Assembly: GCA_031286065.1 (NCBI GenBank)
Contig: JAITUZ010000017.1
Location: forward strand, 1-64,000
Direction: 5' to 3'
Origin: Candidatus Methanimicrococcus odontotermitis
GTDB lineage: Archaea > Halobacteriota > Methanosarcinia > Methanosarcinales > Methanosarcinaceae
DNA: 64,000 bases
The notes under the pieces were generated by a model. That model ran no database searches, had not been told where the DNA came from, and was given only the letters and a program-made list of their open reading frames with translations. Made by a program: the position numbers and the translations under genes. The number at the start of each line of letters is the position of its first letter. The stretch's first letter is position 1. Shown piece by piece: positions 54,870-63,547 of the stretch.

Positions 54870-55783
54870 TGCCGAGCGTATTCTTGCGTGACGCTCTTGT
54901 GAAATAGAGAAAGGAATGCGAAGTAAAAGAACGGGAAGATGCCGAGGGAACGAAAAAACCTGTTCTTCGTTTGCTTCAAAAAAATTTGGAAGGGATTGTC
55001 CGCGTTTGCAAAGAAAATCGGCTCGATTGGCCGATTAACGTCGTCGGTGCGGAAGGTTCGGGAAAGTCAACGCTTGCCGCACATATTTCTCAAAAGCTGG
55101 CCGAGATGACCGGGCAAGAGTTGGATTTGGCAGAATCGATGATTTATTCGTTTGACGAGCGTGATCGCCATGGAGCTCCGCTTAAAAACTCATTGGTCGG
55201 ATTCGTTGACAAGTATCAATCAACGGAATTTAAAATATTATGGTATGATGAAGCTGTCACTGTTCTTTTTTCGGACGAACACGCAACGAGAGAATCAAAA
55301 GAGGCGAAAAAACTGTTTATCACGAAGCGTGACATGTGCCATTTTGATATTTTAGTATCACCGTCACCGTTTCACATCATCAAGGATATTCGGAGCCGCC
55401 GCGTTAAAACAATGATTTATTGCTTCATCATGGAAGATCCGGAAACAAAACGCTTCAAGCACAAATATGCCTGGTACTCGGCCGATAAAATCGTTTCAAT
55501 GTCATACGGTTCGAATCAGAAAAAAGCTGAAGTTCTGTTCCGCCGGCCGAAACAATTTATAAACGCGTTTCCGCCGGATTTTATTGAAGATTTCCCGAAA
55601 ATGACGCAAGAATTCGAAGAAAAATATCTTTTGACAAAGCGCACATTCATGAAAACGTATATTGACTCACTCGTCGGCGGCGAAAAAACAGCTGCTGATT
55701 TAGTGCTTCCTGAGAATTTCAGCTTTATACCGGTCTTTGACAAGCTGGTCGGCAAAACTGCCGGCGGCGAGGAGGCCGTCTGA
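54869..55783 (+). CDS. Zot/packaging-type P-loop ATPase with in-frame UAG (probable Pyl13)
   Basis: The frame starts at the ATG at 54869, which has an aggagg ribosome site about 9 bases upstream and overlaps the previous stop. It gives MPSVFLRDALVK, a TAG as codon 13, then RKECEVKEREDAEGTKK and the rest of a 304-residue ATPase. Walker A is GAEGSGKST at 60-68 and Walker B is KILWYDEAV at about 122-130, followed by KKLFITKRDMCHFDILVS as in Zot/HerA-like assembly ATPases. It may drive DNA packaging or virion assembly at the membrane. No ATG or ribosome site exists between the TAG and the P-loop; only a TTG at 54971 could start a shorter form. Confidence 0.82.
54905..54907 (+). other. In-frame TAG at codon 13 of the packaging-type ATPase
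   Basis: The TAG lies 12 codons after a well-placed ATG and ribosome site, and the frame behind it is open for 291 codons. It could act as a gate on expression of the ATPase. Confidence 0.7.
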
Positions 55784-58569
55784 TGGCATACGGAAAAGCA
55801 ACTGTTGTGGATTCGGGAAACTCATCGGGATCGCTTACCAATACCGTCCGCGAAGCCGCCGGAAACGCTGTACGAAATGCGCAGAATTCCGGCGCAAGCA
55901 AAGCCGATGTAATTAAAGCACGAGATGCGGCGAAAGAAAGTGTTTATGCCGGTGCTGTTCAAGCCATCAATACCGGTGGCAGTTATAAAGGGATGAGTGC
56001 ACAGCAGCTGCATAATGAGCTTTACGGCGGACTGGAACAAACGGCGACTCAACACGGAACACCGATTGCACTGGTTCAGAGCCGCAACCATTTGCAGAAC
56101 ATGCAAAATGCCGGCTTCTATGACGCTGAATGGAATCCCACAAACAAAGCATTGCAAGGGCAGATACAGAAGAACCAAAGCCAACCGCCAATAACTGTAA
56201 TAGATTTTAAGCCGGCGGCCGTCCAACCAAAAGAACTCAGCATCAGAGAGCGCATTAATTACGAATCGATGAGACTTAAAGAATCAAAGATTCCAATAAT
56301 AAGAGGAGCTGCGGCTTACCTTCCGAATTATTATGATCCGGAAGTTATGGAGAAAGCGAAAGAAAACAACATTGATTTTAATGAGGTTGCTTCGTCAGTT
56401 TCTTCCTTGATGGGCCCGATCGGTATTCTGAATATTTCAGAAAGTGATAAAAATCCGTTTCGAACTGACAAAAACAAATTGGTGGATGCGACTTTAGAGG
56501 GTCTTTTTTATGGATTTACCGGTGAAGATGTTTCCGGAAAAAGTGAAATCGTCCAAGCGGCCGGCAATCGCGGAACAAACTGGATTGATGCGAAGACAGG
56601 TGCTTTGCATGAGTGGTCTATGCGAAATTTGGACGGGCGATTCTATGAGATTGGATCATTTGTTCGCGGCATGGTTCCGGATTCAATTGTCGGTGTCGGC
56701 ACATTGATTAGTGAAGGGACAAAGACAATTACAGCCGGCTTCCGGGAAGCGAAAAAATCAGGAGCAAACCTGACAGGAATCACCCGTGGTCAAGCGATGT
56801 CAACGTCTTTTGCCGGCATGCTCGGGTTCGGTATCGGCACAATTGCCGGCGGAACAGTAAGAGGAGCAATAGACGACCCGATTGCCTTTGCCGGCGGATT
56901 GATTGGAACCGGCGGTGCAGGCGGTATTGGGAAGTTGGGCATGGGAGTTGGGAAATTCAGATTGAAAGCTTTCAAACAAGCCGCAGGTAAAATTGATGTT
57001 TCACTCAAAGATTTGGGCGTTGATCCTAAAGTGATTAAGATGGGAGGAGATGTTTACAGACTTGAGGGGAAAGCAGCGTTTCCGGATGCTTATCCTGTTA
57101 AGACTGGAATTAAAATGCATGAAGGAGTTTCGATGCTGGAAAATGCAAAAAATCTCTACCCGGGGGAGAAATCCGGAAGCACCGCGATTATTCACTCAAG
57201 TCCAAAAAACAGAGGAGATATTTACAGTCCGCATGTCGGAAAGTCTTCGGAACCAGGCATGTTTGGAGCAGAATCACCTTCAATCCGATTTATGAAGATT
57301 CCATATTTTAAAAATGCAAAATTGGTCGGATTTTCAAATCCTTTCAGCCCATCTAAGTTAAATGAACTCAGTCCAAGAATTATGTTTATTGAGGGGAAAG
57401 GAATTAGATCACCAGAAGTCACATCAGGGGTTAAAACAAATAAGTTTTTACTAAATGATGCAGATGCTGGTTATTTCTGGACAACTCATAAGATGAGACA
57501 AAGAATTGAGAGCGGAAAGCTTGTAGAAGTAGAAGCTGTCGTTTCTCCAAAAACCACAATTTCGACCTACGACAATAAACCGTATTCTGATGCAACTCTT
57601 TACAGAATCGAATCAAAATACCGAACAACAGTTAAACAGCCGATTGATTTCCCCGGAATTAAAATGGATGTTGATTTAAAAGTGCCTGTTGAAAAATATA
57701 TTATGGTCACGGCTGATGATATGGCCTTAGTTCCAGTTTCGGCGCCGGCAAAAAAATCCAAGTTTTTTTCTCCAGATTCGCATGGAAAAGACGGTTCTTT
57801 GACTTATCCGGTCGGAACGAATATGAATCTTCACACGGGACCGAAACCGATTAGAACGGTCACCGAAATTTCAAAAAAAAACGGCAGCATCAAAGAAATG
57901 TTTACAGCCCGCCGAACAGCTTCAGCTGATGTTGTCAATAGGCATAAAGCCGGCATGGCTTCAAAAAATTATGATGCGAAAAAATTGTTTGAATCCGCCA
58001 AATCTAAAAAGACCGCGTCTGCCGAATCTAAACCGATTACATCTGCCGCGTCTCCAACCGCTGCGCGGATCAGCGAGCTGACGGACGGGAAAAATGCCGG
58101 CGATCTGATAAAAAAAACATCAAACACACAAAGCATCGAGGACTTGATTCGAAAAAAAGCACCACCGAAAACAAAAAAGTCGGACTCCGGAAGCAGCCGC
58201 AAATCACCAAAACAGCCGGCATATCCTCTTGTCGATTTAACATACAGCCCTTTGGGTGTCTCACGCGGCGCCAAATCCAAATCAAAGCCCTCTAATTCTC
58301 GCGGCGGTTACTACAGCCCGACCTCGGGGTATGGATACGGCAGCAGTAAAAGTTCATCTCCCGGTTATTCCGGATATGGAGGCGGCAAAAGTTCATCATC
58401 AAAAACGGCACCGTCTAAAGCAACAACTCGACCGATTGTACATAAACAGACATCAAAGAAATTAAAGAAAGAAGAACCAATCAGTCCCGCTAAACGGACA
58501 AAGAAAACCACGAAAAAATCAACAAAGAAAGAATTTAGGGTTAACCCGCTCAGGGGGCTGAAAATCTAA
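55783..58569 (+). CDS. Large 928-residue structural/assembly protein of the element
   Basis: The protein starts MAYGKATVVDSGNSSGSL and has an N-terminal helical part. A Gly/Ala-rich hydrophobic stretch (about 345-390, with IGTGGAGGIGKLGMGVG) may insert in membranes. A mixed central domain (about 400-650) follows, then a long basic, Ser/Pro/Gly/Tyr-rich tail (about 730-928) with SSKSSSPGYSGYGGGKSS and many Lys pairs. Its ATG overlaps the stop of the ATPase gene. The disordered basic tail suggests DNA or membrane-surface binding inside a particle. I recognise no family. Confidence 0.75.
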   Translation: MAYGKATVVDSGNSSGSLTNTVREAAGNAVRNAQNSGASKADVIKARDAAKESVYAGAVQAINTGGSYKGMSAQQLHNELYGGLEQTATQHGTPIALVQSRNHLQNMQNAGFYDAEWNPTNKALQGQIQKNQSQPPITVIDFKPAAVQPKELSIRERINYESMRLKESKIPIIRGAAAYLPNYYDPEVMEKAKENNIDFNEVASSVSSLMGPIGILNISESDKNPFRTDKNKLVDATLEGLFYGFTGEDVSGKSEIVQAAGNRGTNWIDAKTGALHEWSMRNLDGRFYEIGSFVRGMVPDSIVGVGTLISEGTKTITAGFREAKKSGANLTGITRGQAMSTSFAGMLGFGIGTIAGGTVRGAIDDPIAFAGGLIGTGGAGGIGKLGMGVGKFRLKAFKQAAGKIDVSLKDLGVDPKVIKMGGDVYRLEGKAAFPDAYPVKTGIKMHEGVSMLENAKNLYPGEKSGSTAIIHSSPKNRGDIYSPHVGKSSEPGMFGAESPSIRFMKIPYFKNAKLVGFSNPFSPSKLNELSPRIMFIEGKGIRSPEVTSGVKTNKFLLNDADAGYFWTTHKMRQRIESGKLVEVEAVVSPKTTISTYDNKPYSDATLYRIESKYRTTVKQPIDFPGIKMDVDLKVPVEKYIMVTADDMALVPVSAPAKKSKFFSPDSHGKDGSLTYPVGTNMNLHTGPKPIRTVTEISKKNGSIKEMFTARRTASADVVNRHKAGMASKNYDAKKLFESAKSKKTASAESKPITSAASPTAARISELTDGKNAGDLIKKTSNTQSIEDLIRKKAPPKTKKSDSGSSRKSPKQPAYPLVDLTYSPLGVSRGAKSKSKPSNSRGGYYSPTSGYGYGSSKSSSPGYSGYGGGKSSSSKTAPSKATTRPIVHKQTSKKLKKEEPISPAKRTKKTTKKSTKKEFRVNPLRGLKI

Positions 58570-58805
58570 TGGTCAGTTATCAGCTCCTCGTCTTCGGAAT
58601 CGGTCTTGTTGTATTCGGAATAGCGTTTACTTTCATTAATGACCAGTTATATGACATGACGGCAGCCGGTCTGATCGGATATACCGGGATTAATGAAACA
58701 TTCCTATTCGGCCAATATTGGCTGGATTTTTTATGGGGACTCTTCCCTTCATTGGTTTTTGTCACAGGTGGTCTGTGGTGTTCAGCAAGGGCAATGAAAG
58801 GGTGA
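58569..58805 (+). CDS. Small two-span membrane protein
   Basis: The 78-residue protein has two hydrophobic segments (about 5-24 and 50-70) and a short basic C terminus. Its ATG overlaps the stop of the large protein gene, and the spike-like gene starts 6 bases after its end. It may be a partner or membrane chaperone of the following surface protein. No family is recognised. Confidence 0.7.
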   Translation: MVSYQLLVFGIGLVVFGIAFTFINDQLYDMTAAGLIGYTGINETFLFGQYWLDFLWGLFPSLVFVTGGLWCSARAMKG

Positions 58806-58811
58806 TTCAAA

Positions 58812-61220
58812 ATGAAATTAATAAAAACACTCCTCACCCTTTTATTTTTATTCATATTGATGCAGACAGCGAACGCCGAAACGGGTTTGTATGAATTCCC
58901 TGTCGGAGTCGGCGACAACACGCTAGACTTAGGAAACGCATACAACGGCTCATATGTCAATTCCATAACCGGAACTGTTTATGAATCTTCTTTGCATTAT
59001 CAGGAAGTAACAATTAATGTTCCGGACACTGATAAGATAGGAACAAAAAGAACGCTGAAGCTGGATGTTCTGTTTACTGACGGAATGAAATTGGATTTTT
59101 CAGATGTTTATTTCACGGATCGGAATTTTAATATTATTCCGATATATCGTGACATGAATTCGACTGTCAATGGGAGCAATGCTACTTTTTATTTGTATTT
59201 CGACAGCATCGCGGCTCAAAACGATTTATACATGTGCTGGGGAGTCGGGTCGAATCCAAAACAAGATTCGTATGTTTTTTTGGCAAATTTTGGAAATGGG
59301 GAGACATATACCACCAGTGTCAATTTCAACGTGTATCGTCCGGAGAGTTTATACAATATTTCGACATCGCCTGCGTCTACTTTTAATTATACGAATGCTG
59401 AAGTTATTTTCTCGATGAGTGGTTCCGGCTCGAATCATAATACAGCGCCATGGCTAAGACTGAAAATAAATTCATCAAATAGTTCTGCTCTCACTAATTC
59501 TGTCGGTACATGGGTTGAGGGCGGCCGATTGTTTTTAATAACGTTTCCAGGTTGGATGCAGACAGAAATTCGTCCAATTTCCACAACTATCATCAAACTT
59601 GAATCTTCTCTGATAAATTCGACTTTAGTTGGAAATGCAAATAATATAACATCAATCTGGGATCTTACAAATAATGACTGGACTAATGTTTTTAGTTTTA
59701 ATCGCGGGTCCGGTTCCATAACCATTTATTCATTTAAAACATATAATTCTACAAATTTTACCGCAAGTTTCGGAGAAATTAATAAACTCGTAGCTTCGGA
59801 ACATCCGATTACAATCTCTTATCCAGCTTCCGATTTTTCGACATTGGATTTTGAATCAGAGTGGGTCGGAAATTTAGAATTTAGAATAAATTATGACCCC
59901 CATGCCGTTTTGTCAACGCCGAACGATGCAACATTCCAAGAAACCGCCATTCTGCAATTTGAAATAAACCCGCAAAATCTGCAGCTGCCATATCAGATCG
60001 CTCTTGACGACACTTTTTTCAGCATCGTCAATTCCGGATCATCGTCCGGAATCATTTCAGTAAAGTTGCCGGCAAACAATTATTACTGGAGAGTGATGCA
60101 GCCGGACGGAAATTATTCGGATATTCGGACGTTTACGGTCACAGAACCGGGACCGATTCAGGGGTCATTAAATTTTACAATAAGAAATGAACTGACAAAC
60201 ACATCTGTGTCGGCAACCGTTACGATTTCAAACAACACAACAACTTTACAAAAAACAGGTTCTACTGTTACATTTAACAGTTCCGAAGTCACGGCCGGCA
60301 ATTACTCGGTTCGTGTCAATTCAACAAACAATTCAACGCGGTTTTATGAAGTCGTTAGTCCGGGAGATTATACTCTTTATATTTTACCGATAACGGTGAA
60401 CACATCCGTTGTTTATTTTTCGTTGATTGACAACACAAATCAGTTTCAATACAATTCGACCAAACTCGAAATCATAAAACAGACAACGAACGGTTCAATT
60501 GTTGTCACAAGCAATTATTTTGATGCGTCCGGCTTTGTTGTCACAACTCTTAATCAATTCGATAATTATATTCTTAAAGTCGTTTCGGATTCAGGAACTG
60601 AAAGAATTTTGGGAAACTACATTCAGGCCGGTCAAACATCAATCCAACTTGTCATTTCAGAAATTATCTTGAAGGATCCTGATGTTAACATACACGGAGG
60701 ATTCACTTACAATCTGAAGAAATCTCTGGAAGGAATTAAACTTGAGTGGCGGAATCCGAACAGTGATGCATTAACTGAGCCATTTACGTTCAAAATCTTA
60801 AAGGATGGGGAGCAGGTGATGAACATTACATCGACCGCACCTTTCGGCCTAATTCATTATATTGATACAGGCGGCGGCGAACTTGATCCGAATGCGACAT
60901 ATGAGATCATCTTTGAGGCCGAAACAACCGGCGGAAAAATTAGGGTTCACGAATTCTACAAAATCAGCGGTGAAATAACCGGAATTAACTTTGACATTAT
61001 CCCGGCACCAGTGAGAATCATTGTGACAATTGGACTGCTCGTTCTTGTGGCCAGCCAATTCAACACAACAAACGCTAAATTTGCAGCGGTTGTCGTATCA
61101 GTTATTGCATTATTCTTATCGTTTGTTTCATTCTTTCCGGTCGGAAATGCAATATTGGTTTTCGTTTGGCTGCTGTTCATTGCAGTCGTTGCACTGAAGA
61201 CGAGCAGGAGGTTCGGATAA
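58812..61220 (+). CDS. Spike-like exported surface protein, 802 residues
   Basis: The protein begins with a signal peptide (MKLIKTLLTLLFLFILMQTA, cleavage after about residue 22) and then a long beta-rich outer part full of Asn-Ser/Thr sequons. Residues about 55-160 resemble a DUF2341-like beta sandwich. About 610-710 looks like a fibronectin type III domain (GIKLEWRNPNSDALTEPFTF, then FKILKDGE). Three hydrophobic segments at the C terminus (about 735-798) anchor it. This is the build of receptor-binding spikes on archaeal vesicle-like viruses, or of an S-layer-penetrating adhesin. The next gene starts right after its stop. Confidence 0.75.
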   Translation: MKLIKTLLTLLFLFILMQTANAETGLYEFPVGVGDNTLDLGNAYNGSYVNSITGTVYESSLHYQEVTINVPDTDKIGTKRTLKLDVLFTDGMKLDFSDVYFTDRNFNIIPIYRDMNSTVNGSNATFYLYFDSIAAQNDLYMCWGVGSNPKQDSYVFLANFGNGETYTTSVNFNVYRPESLYNISTSPASTFNYTNAEVIFSMSGSGSNHNTAPWLRLKINSSNSSALTNSVGTWVEGGRLFLITFPGWMQTEIRPISTTIIKLESSLINSTLVGNANNITSIWDLTNNDWTNVFSFNRGSGSITIYSFKTYNSTNFTASFGEINKLVASEHPITISYPASDFSTLDFESEWVGNLEFRINYDPHAVLSTPNDATFQETAILQFEINPQNLQLPYQIALDDTFFSIVNSGSSSGIISVKLPANNYYWRVMQPDGNYSDIRTFTVTEPGPIQGSLNFTIRNELTNTSVSATVTISNNTTTLQKTGSTVTFNSSEVTAGNYSVRVNSTNNSTRFYEVVSPGDYTLYILPITVNTSVVYFSLIDNTNQFQYNSTKLEIIKQTTNGSIVVTSNYFDASGFVVTTLNQFDNYILKVVSDSGTERILGNYIQAGQTSIQLVISEIILKDPDVNIHGGFTYNLKKSLEGIKLEWRNPNSDALTEPFTFKILKDGEQVMNITSTAPFGLIHYIDTGGGELDPNATYEIIFEAETTGGKIRVHEFYKISGEITGINFDIIPAPVRIIVTIGLLVLVASQFNTTNAKFAAVVVSVIALFLSFVSFFPVGNAILVFVWLLFIAVVALKTSRRFG

Positions 61221-61589
61221 ATGGAAACTTATAAAATTACAGTTTTTTTGATAATTTTGAATTATACAATCTTCGCATTTGCGGCACTTGGTGTTTTCCC
61301 GATAGAGTATCCGTATATCAGCGAATATATCGACCCGTCAACATTTTCCGGAAACGTTCCCGAAAATATCAGTTATGACAGTATCAGCTACGGCAATTAT
61401 ATTTTTGGCGATTTCATTCGAGCGCTTGTCATGATTGCCGCACTGCTGGTCATTGCACCGTTTGCGCTTGCGTTTTTATTAAACTCATTGGGCATTCCGA
61501 CATTGATTTCAACACTTTTGATCATCATGCTGTCAATTATTTATATCAAAGATTTGGCTGAGTTCATTGGAAACCGCATTATAAAATAA
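61221..61589 (+). CDS. Membrane protein of the structural operon (122 residues)
   Basis: It has three hydrophobic segments (about 5-24, 65-86, 90-110) and a polar loop rich in Ser, Tyr and Pro between the first two (EYPYISEYIDPSTFSGNVPE). The ATG is directly behind the stop of the spike-like gene. The family is unknown. It is the first of three similar small membrane proteins in a row. Confidence 0.7.
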   Translation: METYKITVFLIILNYTIFAFAALGVFPIEYPYISEYIDPSTFSGNVPENISYDSISYGNYIFGDFIRALVMIAALLVIAPFALAFLLNSLGIPTLISTLLIIMLSIIYIKDLAEFIGNRIIK

Positions 61590-61604
61590 CAGGCGGCGAT
61601 TAAA

Positions 61605-61916
61605 ATGCTTGAATACTTCGGAGTTTATGATATGATGCAGACAGGCGATTACATGGATATCGCACTCCTTGCTTACATCCATACATACGGCATTGTATTC
61701 TGGCTTGCTATTTGGGCCGTGTTGATGATCATCCTGTACATTAAAAATGAAGATTTGACTTCCGTTATGGTTTTAACAGCGATAATGCTTACGGCAACCG
61801 GCGTTTATTCATCCCAATATGATTTCTTCCCGATTCAGGCGGTAGCCTTCGGCATCATCATTATCTGCCTGATTTCCGCTGGTGTTTTGTACAGATATTA
61901 TAACACAATGGAGTGA
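61605..61916 (+). CDS. Membrane protein of the structural operon (103 residues)
   Basis: The protein has three hydrophobic segments (about 20-45, 52-70, 75-96) and a short acidic N terminus (MLEYFGVYDMMQTGDYMD). A ggcgg ribosome site is close upstream. The next gene's GTG overlaps its stop by 4 bases. No family is recognised. Confidence 0.7.
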   Translation: MLEYFGVYDMMQTGDYMDIALLAYIHTYGIVFWLAIWAVLMIILYIKNEDLTSVMVLTAIMLTATGVYSSQYDFFPIQAVAFGIIIICLISAGVLYRYYNTME

Positions 61917-62194
61917 TTAATTTGGTTGTAGCTTCAAGACGAAAAGTGACATGGATAGAAGCCATTGCCGGCACACTTGTTGGTTGGACAGTCCTCTATA
62001 TCCTTTACAGCGCAATCATCCCGCACTTTGACAATTTAATGACAATGGCTTTGGGTTACGGCGTCCCGGAAGAAATATTGAATCAAATCCGGCTTTATTT
62101 AGTCATCGCGCTGATTATAATCGGCATTGTGCTTTTTTTGTATATGTTTCTGGCTGCATTACTGGTTGAGTTTGATCAATATCAAAGCTACTGA
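61913..62194 (+). CDS. Membrane protein of the structural operon (93 residues)
   Basis: The frame starts with a GTG that overlaps the previous stop, then INLVVASRRKVTW. It has two hydrophobic segments (about 16-36 and 58-82). The positive charges before the first segment suggest an inward N terminus. It is the last gene of the structural operon. No family is recognised. Confidence 0.65.
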   Translation: MINLVVASRRKVTWIEAIAGTLVGWTVLYILYSAIIPHFDNLMTMALGYGVPEEILNQIRLYLVIALIIIGIVLFLYMFLAALLVEFDQYQSY

Positions 62195-62288
62195 CAAGTA
62201 CCGGTTTTGACAATAAACTTTTTTTATTTTTTCCAAATGTATGGGATGTGGCGGGCTACCGCCGCATGAACAATTCGGAGATATAAAA

Positions 62289-63233
62289 ATGGAAAAAATT
62301 CTAAACCAATTCCATGTTTTTTTAATAAAACAAGGCAAAGACAAAAGAGTATGCAATTCATACAGAAATGATGTCCGGACATTCTGCGAAGTTTGCAAAA
62401 TAACAAATGTTGAACAATTGAATTTTAAAAAAGCTTCGGAATATGATCCGATTTTTTTGACTTATATCAATTGGCTGAAGGATGTCCGGAAAAACAAATA
62501 CAAAACAATGTGCAGAAAGCTTTCAGCCCTTGAAAAATTCTTTGCGTTTTTGGTCAGATATGATTTTATCATCATGGATCCTGTTCCAAGCTTCAGGCAA
62601 TTTAACATGCAAGAACACAAAACAGAAGATTCTGAAATGAGAATGCTGCCGGAACCAAAAGAAGTAAAAGTTACCCTAAAAAACAGTAACAACATCAAAC
62701 TTTTTTTCATGATCGCCCTATTGGCAAAATCCGGTGCACGCCGGCAAGAAGTCATTGATGCCGACCACGAAGATTTCAAAATCGAACGCAAAATCTGGGA
62801 AGTGAAAAGCCATCCGAAACGAACAGGCAAAAAAATACCACTTGATGATGAATTGATTGCCATTTTCAAAATATATATGAAAACCAGAACGGACGATTGC
62901 CCTGCACTGTTCATTGGGAAAAGAGGGCGGCGAATAAATAAAGACGCACTGCGTGAAGACCTGACGGATGTATTCAGGAGATGCGGACTGTATAAAGACG
63001 GCGGTAAACTGGACGAACGTCTGACGCCGCATTGCTTCAGACATTTCCAAAATACACAATTGGATTTAAGCGGCCTCCCGAGAGGAATTTTAACAGAGAT
63101 TCGAGGAGATCAGCGGAAAGACATTGACAGCTGCGAAAGATACATCCATTACAATGAAAAGAACCTCGTGAAGATTTATAACCAACATAAAATAAAGCTT
63201 GTTGGAAAAAGCATGCGATTACCGAGAAAATGA
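62289..63233 (+). CDS. Tyrosine recombinase (integrase) of the element
   Basis: The 314-residue protein has an N-terminal SAM-like DNA-binding domain (about 3-95) and a C-terminal catalytic domain. The catalytic residues are R151 or R152 in SGARRQEV, a Lys in EVKSHPKRTG, H248 and R251 in TPHCFRHFQ, and Y285 in ERYIHY. The second His position reads GDQRKD, so it may be replaced. A ggag ribosome site supports the start at 62289. It lies next to the right attachment site in the tRNA-Cys gene and should catalyse integration and excision of the element. Confidence 0.93.
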   Translation: MEKILNQFHVFLIKQGKDKRVCNSYRNDVRTFCEVCKITNVEQLNFKKASEYDPIFLTYINWLKDVRKNKYKTMCRKLSALEKFFAFLVRYDFIIMDPVPSFRQFNMQEHKTEDSEMRMLPEPKEVKVTLKNSNNIKLFFMIALLAKSGARRQEVIDADHEDFKIERKIWEVKSHPKRTGKKIPLDDELIAIFKIYMKTRTDDCPALFIGKRGRRINKDALREDLTDVFRRCGLYKDGGKLDERLTPHCFRHFQNTQLDLSGLPRGILTEIRGDQRKDIDSCERYIHYNEKNLVKIYNQHKIKLVGKSMRLPRK

Positions 63234-63270
63234 CAAAATCATTTTGTTAAAAAACTGCAAAAAAATAAGA

Positions 63271-63316
63271 CAGCAAGAGAACGTTTTTCAAAAAGCTTTC
63301 AAAGAGTCTCTTGCTG
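63271..63316 (+). terminator. Hairpin between the integrase gene and attR
   Basis: The arms cagcaagaga and tctcttgctg form a perfect 10-bp stem with a 26-base loop containing T5 and A5 runs. It may end the integrase transcript or be an accessory site for recombination. Confidence 0.5.
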
Positions 63317-63365
63317 CAATGGTTTTGTGGGAACCGCTGGCAACCGTTTTTATGGTACATGAATC

Positions 63366-63381
63366 AAGCCAACGTCCGGAT
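63366..63381. repeat. Right attachment site (attR) in the 3' end of tRNA-Cys
   Basis: AAGCCAACGTCCGGAT is identical to the left copy at 44338-44353. It covers the acceptor 3' strand and part of the T arm of the tRNA. The element therefore restores an intact tRNA gene. Confidence 0.9.
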
Positions 63382-63438
63382 TTGAACCGGAGTAGATTCG
63401 CTCTGCAGGCGAACGCATAGCCGCTCTGCCACGTTGGC
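63367..63438 (-). tRNA. tRNA-Cys (anticodon GCA)
   Basis: On the minus strand the acceptor stem GCCAACG pairs with CGTTGGC. The anticodon arm TTCGC-CTGCAGA-GCGAA gives anticodon GCA, and the T arm is CCGG-TTCAAAT-CCGG. The encoded length is 72 bases with no intron and no encoded CCA. Its 3' part is supplied by the integrated element. Confidence 0.95.
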
Positions 63439-63547
63439 ATTTGTTATAAAAATCATCTCTCAAAGAGAGTTTCTTAAAGGGTTTTTTAGTATTTAAAAGG
63501 AACGGAGAGATTTTTAAAGTGGAAAACAATATTCATACGGTTAAAGA

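Larger units (their letters stand above)
44338..63381. mobile_element. 19-kb virus- or plasmid-like element integrated into tRNA-Cys
   Basis: A 16-bp direct repeat flanks the region, and the right copy is the 3' end of the tRNA-Cys gene. A tyrosine recombinase gene lies next to that end. Inside are a replication ATPase, a putative iteron origin, a double ribbon-helix-helix regulator and an operon of small membrane proteins, a packaging-type ATPase and large surface proteins. I recognise no capsid protein with confidence, so it may be a pleolipovirus-like or other membrane-vesicle virus, or a conjugative or vesicle-borne plasmid. Three genes contain in-frame TAG codons. Confidence 0.88.

Noticed and set aside
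54971-55783. Packaging ATPase starting at the TTG at 54971
   Set aside because: It has no ribosome site, and an ATG with a strong site and stop/start overlap exists upstream in the same frame if UAG is translated.
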